The position numbers and the translations under genes were made by a program. The notes below the pieces were generated by a model. The model saw only the letters and a list, made by a program, of their open reading frames with translations. It had not been told where the DNA came from and searched no databases. A stretch of DNA of 14,856 bases, taken from NCBI GenBank assembly GCA_024641725.1, contig JAHECM010000020.1, positions 1,233-16,088 on the forward strand. The letters run 5' to 3'. The stretch is from Limnohabitans sp. Its GTDB lineage: Bacteria > Pseudomonadota > Gammaproteobacteria > Burkholderiales > Burkholderiaceae_C. Within the stretch, counting starts at the first letter, position 1; each line of letters opens with the position of its first letter. Below, piece by piece: positions 1 to 9,242 of the stretch.

Positions 1-1254
1 GAAAAAGCCACCGCCCAAGACATCCGTGCCATGCAGAGCTTGTTGCGCGAGGCCCTGCAGGCGGGGGCCGCCGGGTTCAGCACCGGGCGCAGCGACAACC
101 ACCGCACCTCCGAGGGCAAGGGCACGCCCGCTGCCAATGCGGGCCACGACGAGTTGACCGGGCTGGCGCAGGCCTTTGAGGGGCTGGGCCACGGCGTGAT
201 CCAGATCGTCAGCGACTACAACCTGCTCCAGGGGCCAGACCAGTTTGACGCCGAGTTCGATGTCGTAGAGGCATTGGCGCGAGCCAGCGGCAAGTCGGTG
301 TCCTTGACTTGGTTGCAGCGCGACCCGGGTGGGGAGCAGTACCTGAAGATCCAGCAGCGGGTCGAGGCCGCTGTCCAAGCCGGTTTGCCTTTGTACCTCC
401 AGACCGCCGTGCGCGGCATTGGGGTGATCAATGGCTTGGACGCGAGTTTTCACCCTTTCATGGGCTTCCCGTCTTACAAAGAGGTGGCGCATCTGCCGCT
501 GACGCAGCGGGCCGAGGCTTTGCGCGACCCGGCCCGCAAGGCCCGTATCCTGTCCGAAAAGTCCGAACGCCTGGCCGGGGACGGTAGCGCCATTCCGCCG
601 CTGGTGGACATCTTGCTGGCCAAGATCGACCTGATCAGCGGGCGCATGTTCGCCCTGGAGGACACGCTCAACTACGAGCCCTCGGTCATGCAAAGCTTTT
701 TGGTGCGGGCCAAGCAGGCCGGTGTTTCGCCGCTGACGGTGACCTACGACCACCTGTGCGCGGGCGACGGTGCGGGTCTGATTTATTTCCCGATCTTCAA
801 CTACAACGAGGGCTCGCTCGACACGGTGCGACGCATGTTGGGACACCCCAGGGCGCTCAGCAGCCTGAGCGATGCGGGCGCGCACGTGGGCACGGTGTGC
901 GACGCCAGCTTCACCACCTTCATGCTCACCCATTGGGTCAGGGACCGGGGGCGGGACGCCATCCCACTCGAAACCGCCGTGGAGATGCTCACAAGTCGAA
1001 ATGCCCGTTATTTGGGCTTGACGGATCGGGGCGTCATTGCCGAGGGCATGCGGGCCGACATCAATGCCATCGACCCGGCGCGTTTGAGCGTGGGCGTGCC
1101 CCGCTTGGTGCGCGATTTGCCCGCAGGCGGCAAACGCTTTGTGCAAAAGGCCGAGGGCTATGTTGCCACCTGGGTCGCGGGTGAGGCGGTGCAGCAAGGC
1201 GGCGCGATCACCGCAGCGCGCCCCGGACGGCTGGTGCGCATGGGACAAAATTGA
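1..1254 (+). CDS. N-acyl-D-amino-acid deacylase family amidohydrolase, 5' end missing
   Basis: The reading frame is open from base 1, so the gene begins upstream; 417 codons remain, ending in TGA. The family (amidohydrolase 3, D-aminoacylase type) hydrolyses N-acylated D-amino acids or related amides using metal held in a TIM barrel. Visible family marks are a GAAGFSTGR stretch near the visible start, a central HPFMGFPSYKEVA segment, a TYDHLCAGDG segment, and SDAGAH (bases 868-885) with its conserved metal-site Asp. The C-terminus has the usual small beta domain reading GMRADINAID. Full-length relatives have roughly 480-580 residues, so about 100-150 N-terminal residues, including the first metal-binding histidines, lie outside. 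The gene converges on leuB and has no functional link to the other genes here. Substrate cannot be assigned; a generic amidohydrolase remains possible. Confidence 0.85.
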   Translation, partial: EKATAQDIRAMQSLLREALQAGAAGFSTGRSDNHRTSEGKGTPAANAGHDELTGLAQAFEGLGHGVIQIVSDYNLLQGPDQFDAEFDVVEALARASGKSVSLTWLQRDPGGEQYLKIQQRVEAAVQAGLPLYLQTAVRGIGVINGLDASFHPFMGFPSYKEVAHLPLTQRAEALRDPARKARILSEKSERLAGDGSAIPPLVDILLAKIDLISGRMFALEDTLNYEPSVMQSFLVRAKQAGVSPLTVTYDHLCAGDGAGLIYFPIFNYNEGSLDTVRRMLGHPRALSSLSDAGAHVGTVCDASFTTFMLTHWVRDRGRDAIPLETAVEMLTSRNARYLGLTDRGVIAEGMRADINAIDPARLSVGVPRLVRDLPAGGKRFVQKAEGYVATWVAGEAVQQGGAITAARPGRLVRMGQN

Positions 1255-1280
1255 CGCGTCACACCGTGGATTTTTGAGCG

Positions 1281-1319
1281 AAAAAAGCCCGGCCACCTTC
1301 GCAGGGGCCGGGCTTTTTG
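1281..1319. terminator. Bidirectional rho-independent terminator between the amidohydrolase gene and leuB
   Basis: An inverted repeat pairs 1282-1294 (AAAAAGCCCGGCC) with 1306-1318 (GGCCGGGCTTTTT) around an 11-base loop. The GC core is flanked by an A run on one side and a T run on the other, so it can end transcription in both directions. It lies 27 bases after the amidohydrolase stop and 14 bases after the leuB stop on the opposite strand, exactly where convergent genes need a shared terminator. Confidence 0.9.
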
Positions 1320-1332
1320 TCTTGAGGGGTGA

Positions 1333-2403
1333 TCAGCCCAGGGCTTTGACCACCGCGTCGCCCATTTGTGCGGTGCCCACTTTGGTGGTGCCCTCGCTCC
1401 AGATGTCGCCCGTGCGCAGGCCCTGGGCCAGCACCTTTTGCACAGCCGCTTCGATGCGCTGGGCAGCGGCTTCTTGGTTCAGGCTGAAACGCAGCATCAT
1501 GGCGGCGGACAAGATGGTGGCCAGCGGATTGGCCACGCCTTTGCCCGCGATGTCGGGGGCGCTGCCGTGGCTGGGCTCGTACAGGCCCTGATTCTTCGTG
1601 TTCAGGCTGGCGGAAGGCAGCATGCCGATCGAGCCCGTGAGCATGGAGGCTTCATCGCTCAAGATGTCGCCAAACATATTGCCCGTCACCACCACGTCAA
1701 AACGCTTGGGTTCCTTGACCAGTTGCATGGCCGCGTTGTCCACGTACATGTGGTCCAGCGCCACGTCGGGGTATTGCTGGCCGACTTCGGTGACCACGTC
1801 TTTCCAGAGCTGGAAGGTTTCGAGCACGTTGGCTTTGTCCACACTGGTCAGGCGCTTGTTGCGCTTACGGGCGGCCTGGAAGGCCACATGCGCGATGCGC
1901 TCGATCTCGGGCTTGGAGTAGCGCATGGTGTCAAAGGCTTCTTCGGCACCCGGAAAGTGGCCGTCGGTGGCCACGCGGCGGCCACGTGGCTGGCCAAAAT
2001 AAATGTCGCCCGTGAGCTCACGGATGATCAAGATGTCCAAACCCGAAATCAGCTCGGGCTTGAGGCTGGACGCGCCCACCAGTTGTTCATAGCAAATGGC
2101 AGGGCGGAAATTGGCGAACAGGCCCATGTTTTTGCGCAGGCCCAAAATGGCTTGCTCGGGGCGCAGCGGGCGGTCGAGCGTGTCGTATTTCCAGTCGCCC
2201 ACGGCGCCAAACAGCACCGCGTCGGACTGCATGGCCAGCTTGAGCGTGGCCTCGGGCAGGGGGTGGCCGTGCGCGTCGTAGGCACAGCCGCCCACCAGGG
2301 CGGTTTCCATCTCGAACTTCAAGTCGAGCGTGTTGAGGACTTTGATCGCTTCGGCGACGATTTCGGTGCCGATGCCATCACCGGGGAGGACTGCGATTTT
2401 CAT
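1333..2403 (-). CDS. leuB: 3-isopropylmalate dehydrogenase
   Basis: LeuB oxidatively decarboxylates (2R,3S)-3-isopropylmalate to 2-oxoisocaproate with NAD+, the third leucine-specific step, in the cytoplasm. The 356-residue product has normal family length. Its substrate and metal residues align with the Thermus enzyme: Arg90, Arg100, Arg128, Tyr135, Lys190, Asp222, Asp246 and Asp250, within the GNMFGDILSDEAS segment, and the NAD-binding YEPSHGSAPDIAG stretch starts at 275. The start at 2403 is chosen because the protein then begins MKIAVLPGDGIG, as relatives do, with AGGA about 9 bases upstream; an in-frame ATG 51 bases earlier would add an unconserved tail overlapping leuD. It is the last gene of leuC-leuD-leuB, 20 bases after leuD, and ends at the shared terminator. 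Confidence 0.97.
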   Translation of the reverse strand: MKIAVLPGDGIGTEIVAEAIKVLNTLDLKFEMETALVGGCAYDAHGHPLPEATLKLAMQSDAVLFGAVGDWKYDTLDRPLRPEQAILGLRKNMGLFANFRPAICYEQLVGASSLKPELISGLDILIIRELTGDIYFGQPRGRRVATDGHFPGAEEAFDTMRYSKPEIERIAHVAFQAARKRNKRLTSVDKANVLETFQLWKDVVTEVGQQYPDVALDHMYVDNAAMQLVKEPKRFDVVVTGNMFGDILSDEASMLTGSIGMLPSASLNTKNQGLYEPSHGSAPDIAGKGVANPLATILSAAMMLRFSLNQEAAAQRIEAAVQKVLAQGLRTGDIWSEGTTKVGTAQMGDAVVKALG

Positions 2404-2423
2404 GGGGATTCCTGAGGCTTGTT

Positions 2424-3077
2424 TTATGCGGTTGTGGCGGTGTGCGCGAGCCAAGGCTTGGTGGCCAACCGCTCCGCCTCAAACGCCTTGATCTTGTCGG
2501 CGTGGCGCAGGGTCAGGCCGATGTCGTCCAGGCCATTGAGCAGGCAGTATTTGCGGAAGGCTTGCACCTCGAAGGGGATCTCTTCGCCTTGCGGGCGCAC
2601 CACCACTTGGCGCTCCAGGTCGACGGTGAGTTCGTAGCCGGGGAAGGCGGCGACTTCGTCAAACAATTGGGCCACCACGGCTTCGGGCAGCACGATGGGC
2701 AGCAGGCCGTTTTTGAAGCAGTTGTTAAAGAAGATATCGGCAAAGCTGGGTGCGATGACGCAGCGAAAGCCGAATTGGTCGATGGCCCAGGGGGCGTGCT
2801 CGCGGCTGGAGCCGCAGCCAAAGTTCTTGCGGGCCAACAAGATGCTGGCGCCTTGGAAGCGCGGCTGGTTCAACACAAAGTCGGGGTTGGGCTTGCGGCT
2901 GGCCGGGTCTTGGCCGGGGTGGCCCACGTCCAGGTAGCGCCATTCGTCAAACAGGTTGGGGCCAAAGCCGGTTTTGCGGATCGACTTGAGGAACTGCTTG
3001 GGGATGATGGCGTCGGTGTCCACGTTGGCGCGGTCCATCGGGGCCACCAGGCCTTTGAGGAGGTTGAATTTTTGCAT
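2424..3077 (-). CDS. leuD: 3-isopropylmalate dehydratase small subunit
   Basis: LeuD is the swivel-domain subunit of isopropylmalate isomerase, which with LeuC converts 2-isopropylmalate to 3-isopropylmalate by dehydration and rehydration. The product has 217 residues, normal for the long bacterial LeuD class. Diagnostic features are the N-terminal GLVAPMDRANVDTDAIIPKQ region and the NFGCGSSREHAPWA motif at residues 85-98, whose serine and arginine line the substrate pocket. The gene begins 12 bases after the leuC stop, and its ribosome binding site overlaps that stop, which suggests coupled translation giving balanced subunits. LeuB follows after 20 bases. Confidence 0.97.
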   Translation of the reverse strand: MQKFNLLKGLVAPMDRANVDTDAIIPKQFLKSIRKTGFGPNLFDEWRYLDVGHPGQDPASRKPNPDFVLNQPRFQGASILLARKNFGCGSSREHAPWAIDQFGFRCVIAPSFADIFFNNCFKNGLLPIVLPEAVVAQLFDEVAAFPGYELTVDLERQVVVRPQGEEIPFEVQAFRKYCLLNGLDDIGLTLRHADKIKAFEAERLATKPWLAHTATTA

Positions 3078-3085
3078 GTCTGTTG

Positions 3086-3092
3086 CTCCTTA
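3086..3092 (-). promoter_or_regulatory. leuD ribosome binding site overlapping the leuC stop codon
   Basis: Read on the minus strand, TAAGGAG contains the leuC stop (TAA) as its first three bases and is a near-consensus Shine-Dalgarno sequence 8 bases before the leuD ATG. A ribosome finishing leuC therefore covers the leuD initiation site. This arrangement is typical of translational coupling between subunits needed in equal amounts. Confidence 0.8.
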
Positions 3093-4511
3093 GGCGAACT
3101 TGCGCACGTCCACAAAGTGACCGTGGATGGCGGCAGCAGCGGCCATGGCGGGGCTGACCAAATGGGTGCGGCCCCCTGCGCCCTGGCGGCCTTCGAAGTT
3201 GCGGTTGCTGGTGCTGGCGCAACGCTCACCGGACTCTAGGCGGTCGGCGTTCATGGCCAGGCACATGCTGCAGCCGGGCTCGCGCCACTCAAAGCCTGCG
3301 GCTTTGAAAATCTCGTGCAGGCCTTCTTTTTCGGCTTGGTCTTTGACCAAACCCGAGCCGGGCACGACCATGGCCAGCTTGACGTTTTTGGCCACTTTTT
3401 GGCCGAGTTTTTTGACCACGGCAGCGGCCTCGCGCATGTCTTCGATGCGGCTGTTGGTGCACGAGCCGATGAACACTTTGTCGATGGTGATGTCGGCCAG
3501 CGCTTTGCCCGGTTGCAGGCCCATGTAGGTCAAGGCACGCTCAATGGCGTCACGCTTGACGTCGTCTTTTTCTTTGTCCGGGTCGGGCGTTTGGCCGTCG
3601 ATGCCCAGCACCATCTCGGGCGAGGTGCCCCAGGTGACTTGCGGCACGATGGTGCTGGCGTCCAGCTCGACCACGGCGTCAAAGTGCGCGCCGGGGTCGG
3701 ATTGCAGCGTTTTCCAGTACGCGACGGCGTGGTCCCACTCCACGCCCGTGGGTGAGAGCAAACGGCCTTTGACGTACTCGATGGTTTTCTCGTCCACCGC
3801 CACCAAGCCCGCGCGTGCGCCGCCTTCGATGGCCATGTTGCAGACCGTCATGCGGCCTTCCATGCTCAAGCTACGAATGGCCGAGCCTGCAAACTCAATG
3901 GTGTAGCCGGTGCCGCCCGCGGTGCCGATCTTGCCAATGATGGCCAGCACCACGTCTTTGCCGGTCACGCCCTTGGCCAAAGTGCCCTCGACTTTGATGA
4001 GCATGTTCTTGGCTTTTTTGGCCAGCAGGGTTTGGGTGGCCATCACGTGCTCGACCTCAGAGGTGCCGATGCCGTGGGCCAACGCGCCAAACGCGCCATG
4101 GGTCGAGGTGTGGCTGTCGCCGCACACCACCGTCATGCCGGGCAGGGTGGCGCCGTTTTCTGGGCCAATGACGTGGACGATGCCTTGGCGCTTGGACAGA
4201 AAGGGGAAGAAAGCGGCTGAGCCGAACTCGGCCATGTTGGCGTCGAGCGTGGTGATTTGTTCTTTGCTGATCGGGTCGGTGATGCCGTCGTAGCCCAGAT
4301 CCCAACCGGTGGTGGGGGTGTTGTGGTCGGCGGTGGCCACGATGGAGCTGACGCGCCAGACTTTGCGGCCCGCTTGGCGGATGCCTTCAAACGCTTGAGG
4401 GCTGGTGACTTCGTGCACCAAATGGCGGTCGATGTACAGCACCGAGGTGCCGTCTTCTTCGGTGTGGACGACGTGCTCGTCCCAGATCTTGTCGTAAAGG
4501 GTGCGTGACAT
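3090..4511 (-). CDS. leuC: 3-isopropylmalate dehydratase large subunit
   Basis: LeuC is the catalytic, [4Fe-4S]-containing subunit of isopropylmalate isomerase in leucine synthesis and a member of the aconitase superfamily. The product is 473 residues, the usual length. The three cluster cysteines are visible: Cys351 in FIGSCTNSR, then Cys414 and Cys417 in GCSMCLAMN. The aconitase-type GDSHTSTHGAFG motif lies at 131-142. The start at 4511 gives the standard N-terminus MSRTLYDKIWDEHVV and is preceded by AAGGAAG at a good distance. It heads a leuC-leuD-leuB operon; leuA is not in the window. The gene lies downstream of gltA on the same strand but is separated from it by a terminator and a probable promoter. 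Confidence 0.97.
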   Translation of the reverse strand: MSRTLYDKIWDEHVVHTEEDGTSVLYIDRHLVHEVTSPQAFEGIRQAGRKVWRVSSIVATADHNTPTTGWDLGYDGITDPISKEQITTLDANMAEFGSAAFFPFLSKRQGIVHVIGPENGATLPGMTVVCGDSHTSTHGAFGALAHGIGTSEVEHVMATQTLLAKKAKNMLIKVEGTLAKGVTGKDVVLAIIGKIGTAGGTGYTIEFAGSAIRSLSMEGRMTVCNMAIEGGARAGLVAVDEKTIEYVKGRLLSPTGVEWDHAVAYWKTLQSDPGAHFDAVVELDASTIVPQVTWGTSPEMVLGIDGQTPDPDKEKDDVKRDAIERALTYMGLQPGKALADITIDKVFIGSCTNSRIEDMREAAAVVKKLGQKVAKNVKLAMVVPGSGLVKDQAEKEGLHEIFKAAGFEWREPGCSMCLAMNADRLESGERCASTSNRNFEGRQGAGGRTHLVSPAMAAAAAIHGHFVDVRKFA

Positions 4512-4537
4512 GGTGCTTCCTTGCTGTGCAACCTGCC

Positions 4538-4569
4538 ATTTTATGCGGTTCGCAGGTCCTGTTTGTCAC
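4538..4569 (-). promoter_or_regulatory. Possible sigma-70 promoter of leuC-leuD-leuB
   Basis: On the minus strand a GTGACA -35-like hexamer (4564-4569) precedes CATAAA (4540-4545, spacer 18) or TAAAAT (4538-4543, spacer 20). It lies between the gltA terminator and leuC, and would start transcription roughly 20 bases before the leuC ATG. No leucine-rich leader peptide fits in so short a leader, so classical leader attenuation looks unlikely. The matches are only moderate. Confidence 0.35.
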
Positions 4570-4584
4570 TTAAGTGTGTGCATG

Positions 4585-4610
4585 AAAAAAGCCCGCACAA
4601 GGCGGGCTTT
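4585..4610 (-). terminator. Rho-independent terminator after gltA
   Basis: On the minus strand the sequence forms an AAAGCCCGC / GCGGGCTTT stem with a five-base loop, followed by six Ts (the A run at 4585-4590 on +). It lies 20 bases beyond the gltA stop and closes the sdh-gltA operon before the leuC promoter region. Confidence 0.88.
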
Positions 4611-4630
4611 CCGGGTCGGTTGGAAACCGA

Positions 4631-5929
<1,299 letters not shown>

Positions 5930-5957
5930 GGTGGGTTTCCTCAATAAATCCGTGTGC

Positions 5958-5972
5958 GACCCTTGATGGGTC
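5958..5972 (-). other. Small intercistronic hairpin between sdhE and gltA
   Basis: GACCC and GGGTC form a perfect 5-bp inverted repeat around a 5-base loop, starting inside the sdhE stop codon. There is no T run, so it is not a terminator. It could be an RNA processing or stability element in the polycistronic message, but so short a repeat can also occur by chance. Confidence 0.3.
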
Positions 5973-6279
5973 AACTTCTTAGCAGGTCCAGGACTTCGCG
6001 CACCTCGTCGGTGCTGATCTCGGGTTGCAGCTCCTTGCGGCGCAGCAACAAGTCCATGAGATCGTTGTCGGACAAGTCCATCAGCACGTACATGCCGCGT
6101 GCCTGTCCAATGGTCAAGCGCGCAGCGTGCTGCTCAAAAAAACGTTCAATGAACAGGTCGTTTTCGAGCAAACCGCGCCGGCTGCGCCAGCGCAATTTGC
6201 TCAGAGACCGCTCGCTCAAAAGCGCATGGCGGTCCGCCCCAATCAAGGACGCGTCTTCGAGCAGTGCTGTTTCTGTCAT
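5971..6279 (-). CDS. sdhE: FAD assembly factor SdhE (succinate dehydrogenase flavinylation)
   Basis: SdhE (YgfY/DUF339 family) is a small cytoplasmic protein that promotes covalent attachment of FAD to SdhA. The 102-residue product carries the hallmark RGxxE motif as RGLLE at residues 35-39, followed by ENDLFIERFF, and is acidic and leucine-rich towards the C-terminus as in relatives. The start at 6279 is chosen because its ATG shares one base with the sdhB stop (TGATG), indicating translational coupling; a longer in-frame start would run 72 bases into sdhB. No strong Shine-Dalgarno sequence is visible, consistent with coupling. It sits in the operon that makes its client SdhA, which supports the assignment. 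About 20 residues before the RGxxE domain exceed the E. coli protein. Confidence 0.92.
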   Translation of the reverse strand: MTETALLEDASLIGADRHALLSERSLSKLRWRSRRGLLENDLFIERFFEQHAARLTIGQARGMYVLMDLSDNDLMDLLLRRKELQPEISTDEVREVLDLLRS

Positions 6280-6983
6280 CAGACTGCGCGGCGAAGCATC
6301 ATTTCTTTGATCTTGCCAATGGCCTTGGTGGGGTTCAGGTTCTTGGGGCAAACATCAACGCAGTTCATGATGGTGTGGCAGCGGAACAGACGGTAAGGGT
6401 CTTCCAAGTTGTCCAGGCGTTCGCTGGTGGCTTGGTCGCGGCTGTCGGCAATGAAGCGGTAGGCTTGCAGCAAACCGGCTGGGCCCACGAACTTGTCGGG
6501 GTTCCACCAGAAGCTGGGGCAGCTGGTCGAGCAGCTGGCGCACAAGATGCACTCGTACAGGCCGTTCAACTCGTCACGTTCTTCGGGCGACTGCAGCCGC
6601 TCGGTTTGGGGTGGCGGTGTGTCGTTGATCAGGTAAGGCTTGATCGAGTGGTACTGCTTGAAGAACTGGGTCATGTCCACGATCAGGTCGCGCACCACGG
6701 GCAGGCCGGGCAGCGGCTTCAAGACGATATCGCCTTTGAGCGTGTTCAAGTTTGTGAGGCAGGCCAGGCCATTTTTGCCATTGATGTTCATGGCGTCAGA
6801 GCCACACACGCCTTCGCGGCATGAGCGGCGGAAGGACAGCGTGGGGTCCACCGCCTTGAGCTTGACCAGCGCGTCCAGCAGCATGCGCTCGGAGCCGTCG
6901 AGCTCCACGTCGATAGACTGCATGTCGGGCTTGGCGTCGGTGTCCGGGTCGTAGCGGTAGATCTTGAAGTTACGTTTTGCCAT
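6279..6983 (-). CDS. sdhB: Succinate dehydrogenase iron-sulfur subunit
   Basis: SdhB carries the [2Fe-2S], [4Fe-4S] and [3Fe-4S] clusters that pass electrons from the SdhA flavin to quinone in complex II. The product is 234 residues. The [2Fe-2S] ligands are Cys55, Cys60, Asp63 and Cys75; the Asp replaces the usual third cysteine, as in E. coli SdhB. The two C-terminal ferredoxin-like motifs are visible as CILCASCSTSCP and, further on, CHTIMNCVDVCPK. The start at 6983 has AAGGAA about 8 bases upstream. It follows sdhA after 33 bases and overlaps sdhE by one base. The protein acts on the cytoplasmic face of the inner membrane. Confidence 0.98.
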   Translation of the reverse strand: MAKRNFKIYRYDPDTDAKPDMQSIDVELDGSERMLLDALVKLKAVDPTLSFRRSCREGVCGSDAMNINGKNGLACLTNLNTLKGDIVLKPLPGLPVVRDLIVDMTQFFKQYHSIKPYLINDTPPPQTERLQSPEERDELNGLYECILCASCSTSCPSFWWNPDKFVGPAGLLQAYRFIADSRDQATSERLDNLEDPYRLFRCHTIMNCVDVCPKNLNPTKAIGKIKEMMLRRAV

Positions 6984-7016
6984 TTTTCAGATTCCTTGTG
7001 TTCGTGCAGGCCGTGA

Positions 7017-8822
7017 TCAGAAAGTGCGTGGCTTGGGAGGCACGGTCTCTGCAGTCAGGGGCTTCATGCGCACGGGCTTGTAGGTCAGGCTGTTGTCGGC
7101 GCTGTGCCACAGGGTGTGCTTCATCCACTCGGCGTCGTTGCGGCCCAGGGGGCAAGTGGGGTGGGTCACATCGTGCTCGTAGTCGCGCACGAGGTGAGCG
7201 CCACGGCATTCCTTGCGGGCTGCAGCGCTTTCCATGGTGGCTTGGGCGACTTCCATGAGGTTTTCCACTTCCAGCGCTTCGATGCGGGCCGTGTTGAATA
7301 CTTTGGAGTTGTCTTGCAGGCCGATGGTCTCTACGCGTGCGCGCAGTTCGGCGATCTTTTTGACGCCTTCGTCCATGACCTCTTGGCTGCGGAACACGCC
7401 CGCGTGGGCTTGCATGATGGCGCGCATGTCGCCTGCCACGTCTTGGGCGTACTCGCCGCTTTGGGCGCTTTCGAGGCGGTTCAGGCGGGCCAGCGTCAAG
7501 TCAGTCGCGTTGGCGGGCAAGTCTTGCACGGCGGTGCCGGGTTGGTTGTTGGCGATGATGTGGTCGCCAGCGGCTTTGCCAAAGACCAGCAAGTCCAGCA
7601 GCGAGTTGGTGCCCAAGCGGTTGGCACCGTGCACCGACACGCAAGAGCATTCGCCCACAGCGTAGAGGCCATTCACCGGGCGATCTTCACCGTTCACGGT
7701 GTGGACCACTTGGCCGTTGATATTGGTCGGGATGCCGCCCATTTGGTAGTGGATGGTGGGCACGACCGGGATGGGTTCGCGGGTCACGTCCACGTTGGCG
7801 AAGTTGACGCCGATTTCGTAGACCGAAGGCAGGCGCTTGTGGATGGTGTCGGCACCCAGGTGGTCCAGCTTCATGTGGATGTAGTCCTTGTTGGGACCGC
7901 AGCCGCGACCTTCCAAGATTTCTTGGCCCATGCAGCGCGACACGAAGTCGCGGGGGGCCAAGTCTTTGAGGGTGGGCGCATAGCGCTCCATGAAGCGTTC
8001 GCCATTGCTGTTGAGCAAGATCGCGCCCTCGCCACGGCAGCCTTCGGTCAGCAACACGCCAGCACCGGCCACGCCGGTGGGGTGGAACTGCCAGAACTCC
8101 ATGTCTTGCAACGCGATGCCTGCGCGGGCCGCCATGCCCAGGCCGTCGCCGGTGTTGATGAAGGCGTTGGTGGACGACTGGTAAATGCGGCCTGCGCCAC
8201 CGGTGGCCAACAGCACGGTCTTGGCTTGCAAGGTGTACAGCTCGCCGGTTTCCATTTCGAGGGCCGTGACGCCCACGCAGTCACCGGCTTCGTTGCGGAT
8301 CAGGTCGAGCGCCATCCATTCCACAAAGAAGGTGGTGCGGGCGGCGACGTTGGCTTGGTACAAGGTGTGCAGCATGGCGTGACCGGTGCGGTCAGCGGCA
8401 GCGCAGGCGCGTTGTACGGGCTTTTCGCCAAAGTTGGCGGTGTGGCCGCCAAACGGACGCTGGTAAATGGTGCCGTCCGGGTTGCGGTCGAAAGGCATGC
8501 CCATGTGCTCCAAGTCGTACACAACCTTGGGCGCTTCGCGGCACATGAATTCGATCGCGTCTTGGTCGCCGAGCCAGTCAGAACCCTTGACGGTGTCATA
8601 GAAGTGGTATTCCCACTTGTCTTCGCTCATGTTGCCCAGCGAAGCGGACACGCCGCCTTGCGCCGCCACCGTGTGCGAGCGGGTGGGGAACACTTTGGAC
8701 AGCACCGCCACGTTCAGGCCAGCGCGGGCCAGTTGCAGCGAAGCACGCATGCCGGAGCCGCCCGCGCCGATGATCACGACGTCGAACTTGCGGTTGGAGA
8801 TTTGATCTTTGGTATAGCTCAT
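7017..8822 (-). CDS. sdhA: Succinate dehydrogenase flavoprotein subunit
   Basis: SdhA oxidises succinate to fumarate using covalently bound FAD. The 601-residue product has normal length. The N-terminal dinucleotide-binding GAGGSG is at residues 19-24; the FAD-linking histidine is His50 in RSHTVAAQGG. Active-site residues matching E. coli are His247 in FHPTG, Arg296, His358 in TIHYQMGG and Arg402 in NRLGTNS. The C-terminus ends with a proline- and lysine-rich segment as usual. The start at 8822 gives MSYTKDQISNRKFDVVIIG; its ribosome site is weak (AAGATAAATAATC), unlike sdhB and sdhD. The gene lies 33 bases after sdhD and 33 before sdhB. Flavinylation is presumably aided by SdhE from the same operon. 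Confidence 0.98.
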   Translation of the reverse strand: MSYTKDQISNRKFDVVIIGAGGSGMRASLQLARAGLNVAVLSKVFPTRSHTVAAQGGVSASLGNMSEDKWEYHFYDTVKGSDWLGDQDAIEFMCREAPKVVYDLEHMGMPFDRNPDGTIYQRPFGGHTANFGEKPVQRACAAADRTGHAMLHTLYQANVAARTTFFVEWMALDLIRNEAGDCVGVTALEMETGELYTLQAKTVLLATGGAGRIYQSSTNAFINTGDGLGMAARAGIALQDMEFWQFHPTGVAGAGVLLTEGCRGEGAILLNSNGERFMERYAPTLKDLAPRDFVSRCMGQEILEGRGCGPNKDYIHMKLDHLGADTIHKRLPSVYEIGVNFANVDVTREPIPVVPTIHYQMGGIPTNINGQVVHTVNGEDRPVNGLYAVGECSCVSVHGANRLGTNSLLDLLVFGKAAGDHIIANNQPGTAVQDLPANATDLTLARLNRLESAQSGEYAQDVAGDMRAIMQAHAGVFRSQEVMDEGVKKIAELRARVETIGLQDNSKVFNTARIEALEVENLMEVAQATMESAAARKECRGAHLVRDYEHDVTHPTCPLGRNDAEWMKHTLWHSADNSLTYKPVRMKPLTAETVPPKPRTF

Positions 8823-8855
8823 GATTATTTATCTTGGTGTGGGATCAACTCGGAA

Positions 8856-9221
8856 TTACAGACGCCACAGCGCTTGCACAGCCCAGCCAGCGCAGCCGAC
8901 CAGCCAGACGAGTGTGAAGACATGCAAAACCAGGCGCACGGCCACGGGTTTGACATAGTCCATCCAGATGTCGCGCATGCCGACCCACACGTGGTAGAGC
9001 AGGGCGAGGATGACCGCGAAGGTCAAAAACTTCATGAAGGAGCCCGCAAAAATGCCGGCCCATTCTTCGTAGCCAATGGGGCCTGAAGTGAGCAGCACTT
9101 GCGCCAGCAAGATGACGGTGAACAGGGCCATGAGGGCGCCGGTCACGCGCTGGGCCAACCAGTCGCGAAAGCCATAGCCAGCACCGGTCACGATGCGTTT
9201 GGAGCCGTAATTGACGGACAT
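8856..9221 (-). CDS. sdhD: Succinate dehydrogenase membrane anchor subunit SdhD
   Basis: SdhD is one of two membrane anchors that bind heme b and form the quinone site of complex II. The 121-residue product has three hydrophobic segments at about 26-46, 60-81 and 94-118. His77, Asp88 and Tyr89 in the HVWVGMRDIWMDYVKP stretch match the heme ligand His71, Asp82 and quinone-site Tyr83 of E. coli SdhD. The start at 9221 has AGGAG 8 bases upstream. It follows sdhC after 21 bases. Anchors diverge quickly, so identity rests on the conserved histidine region, the three membrane segments and the position between sdhC and sdhA. Confidence 0.94.
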   Translation of the reverse strand: MSVNYGSKRIVTGAGYGFRDWLAQRVTGALMALFTVILLAQVLLTSGPIGYEEWAGIFAGSFMKFLTFAVILALLYHVWVGMRDIWMDYVKPVAVRLVLHVFTLVWLVGCAGWAVQALWRL

Positions 9222-9242
9222 GAGGGGTACTCCTGTGATGAA

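Noticed and set aside
1366..2415. A 349-codon open frame on + opposite leuB
   Set aside because: Mirrors leuB codon positions; low-information His/Gly/Val-rich translation.
7104..9086. A 660-codon open frame on + opposite sdhA
   Set aside because: It lies antisense to sdhA and sdhD, which are certain. Its composition (rich in His, Val, Gly, Gln, Ala) is what the complement of a GC-rich gene gives, and it shows no domain.
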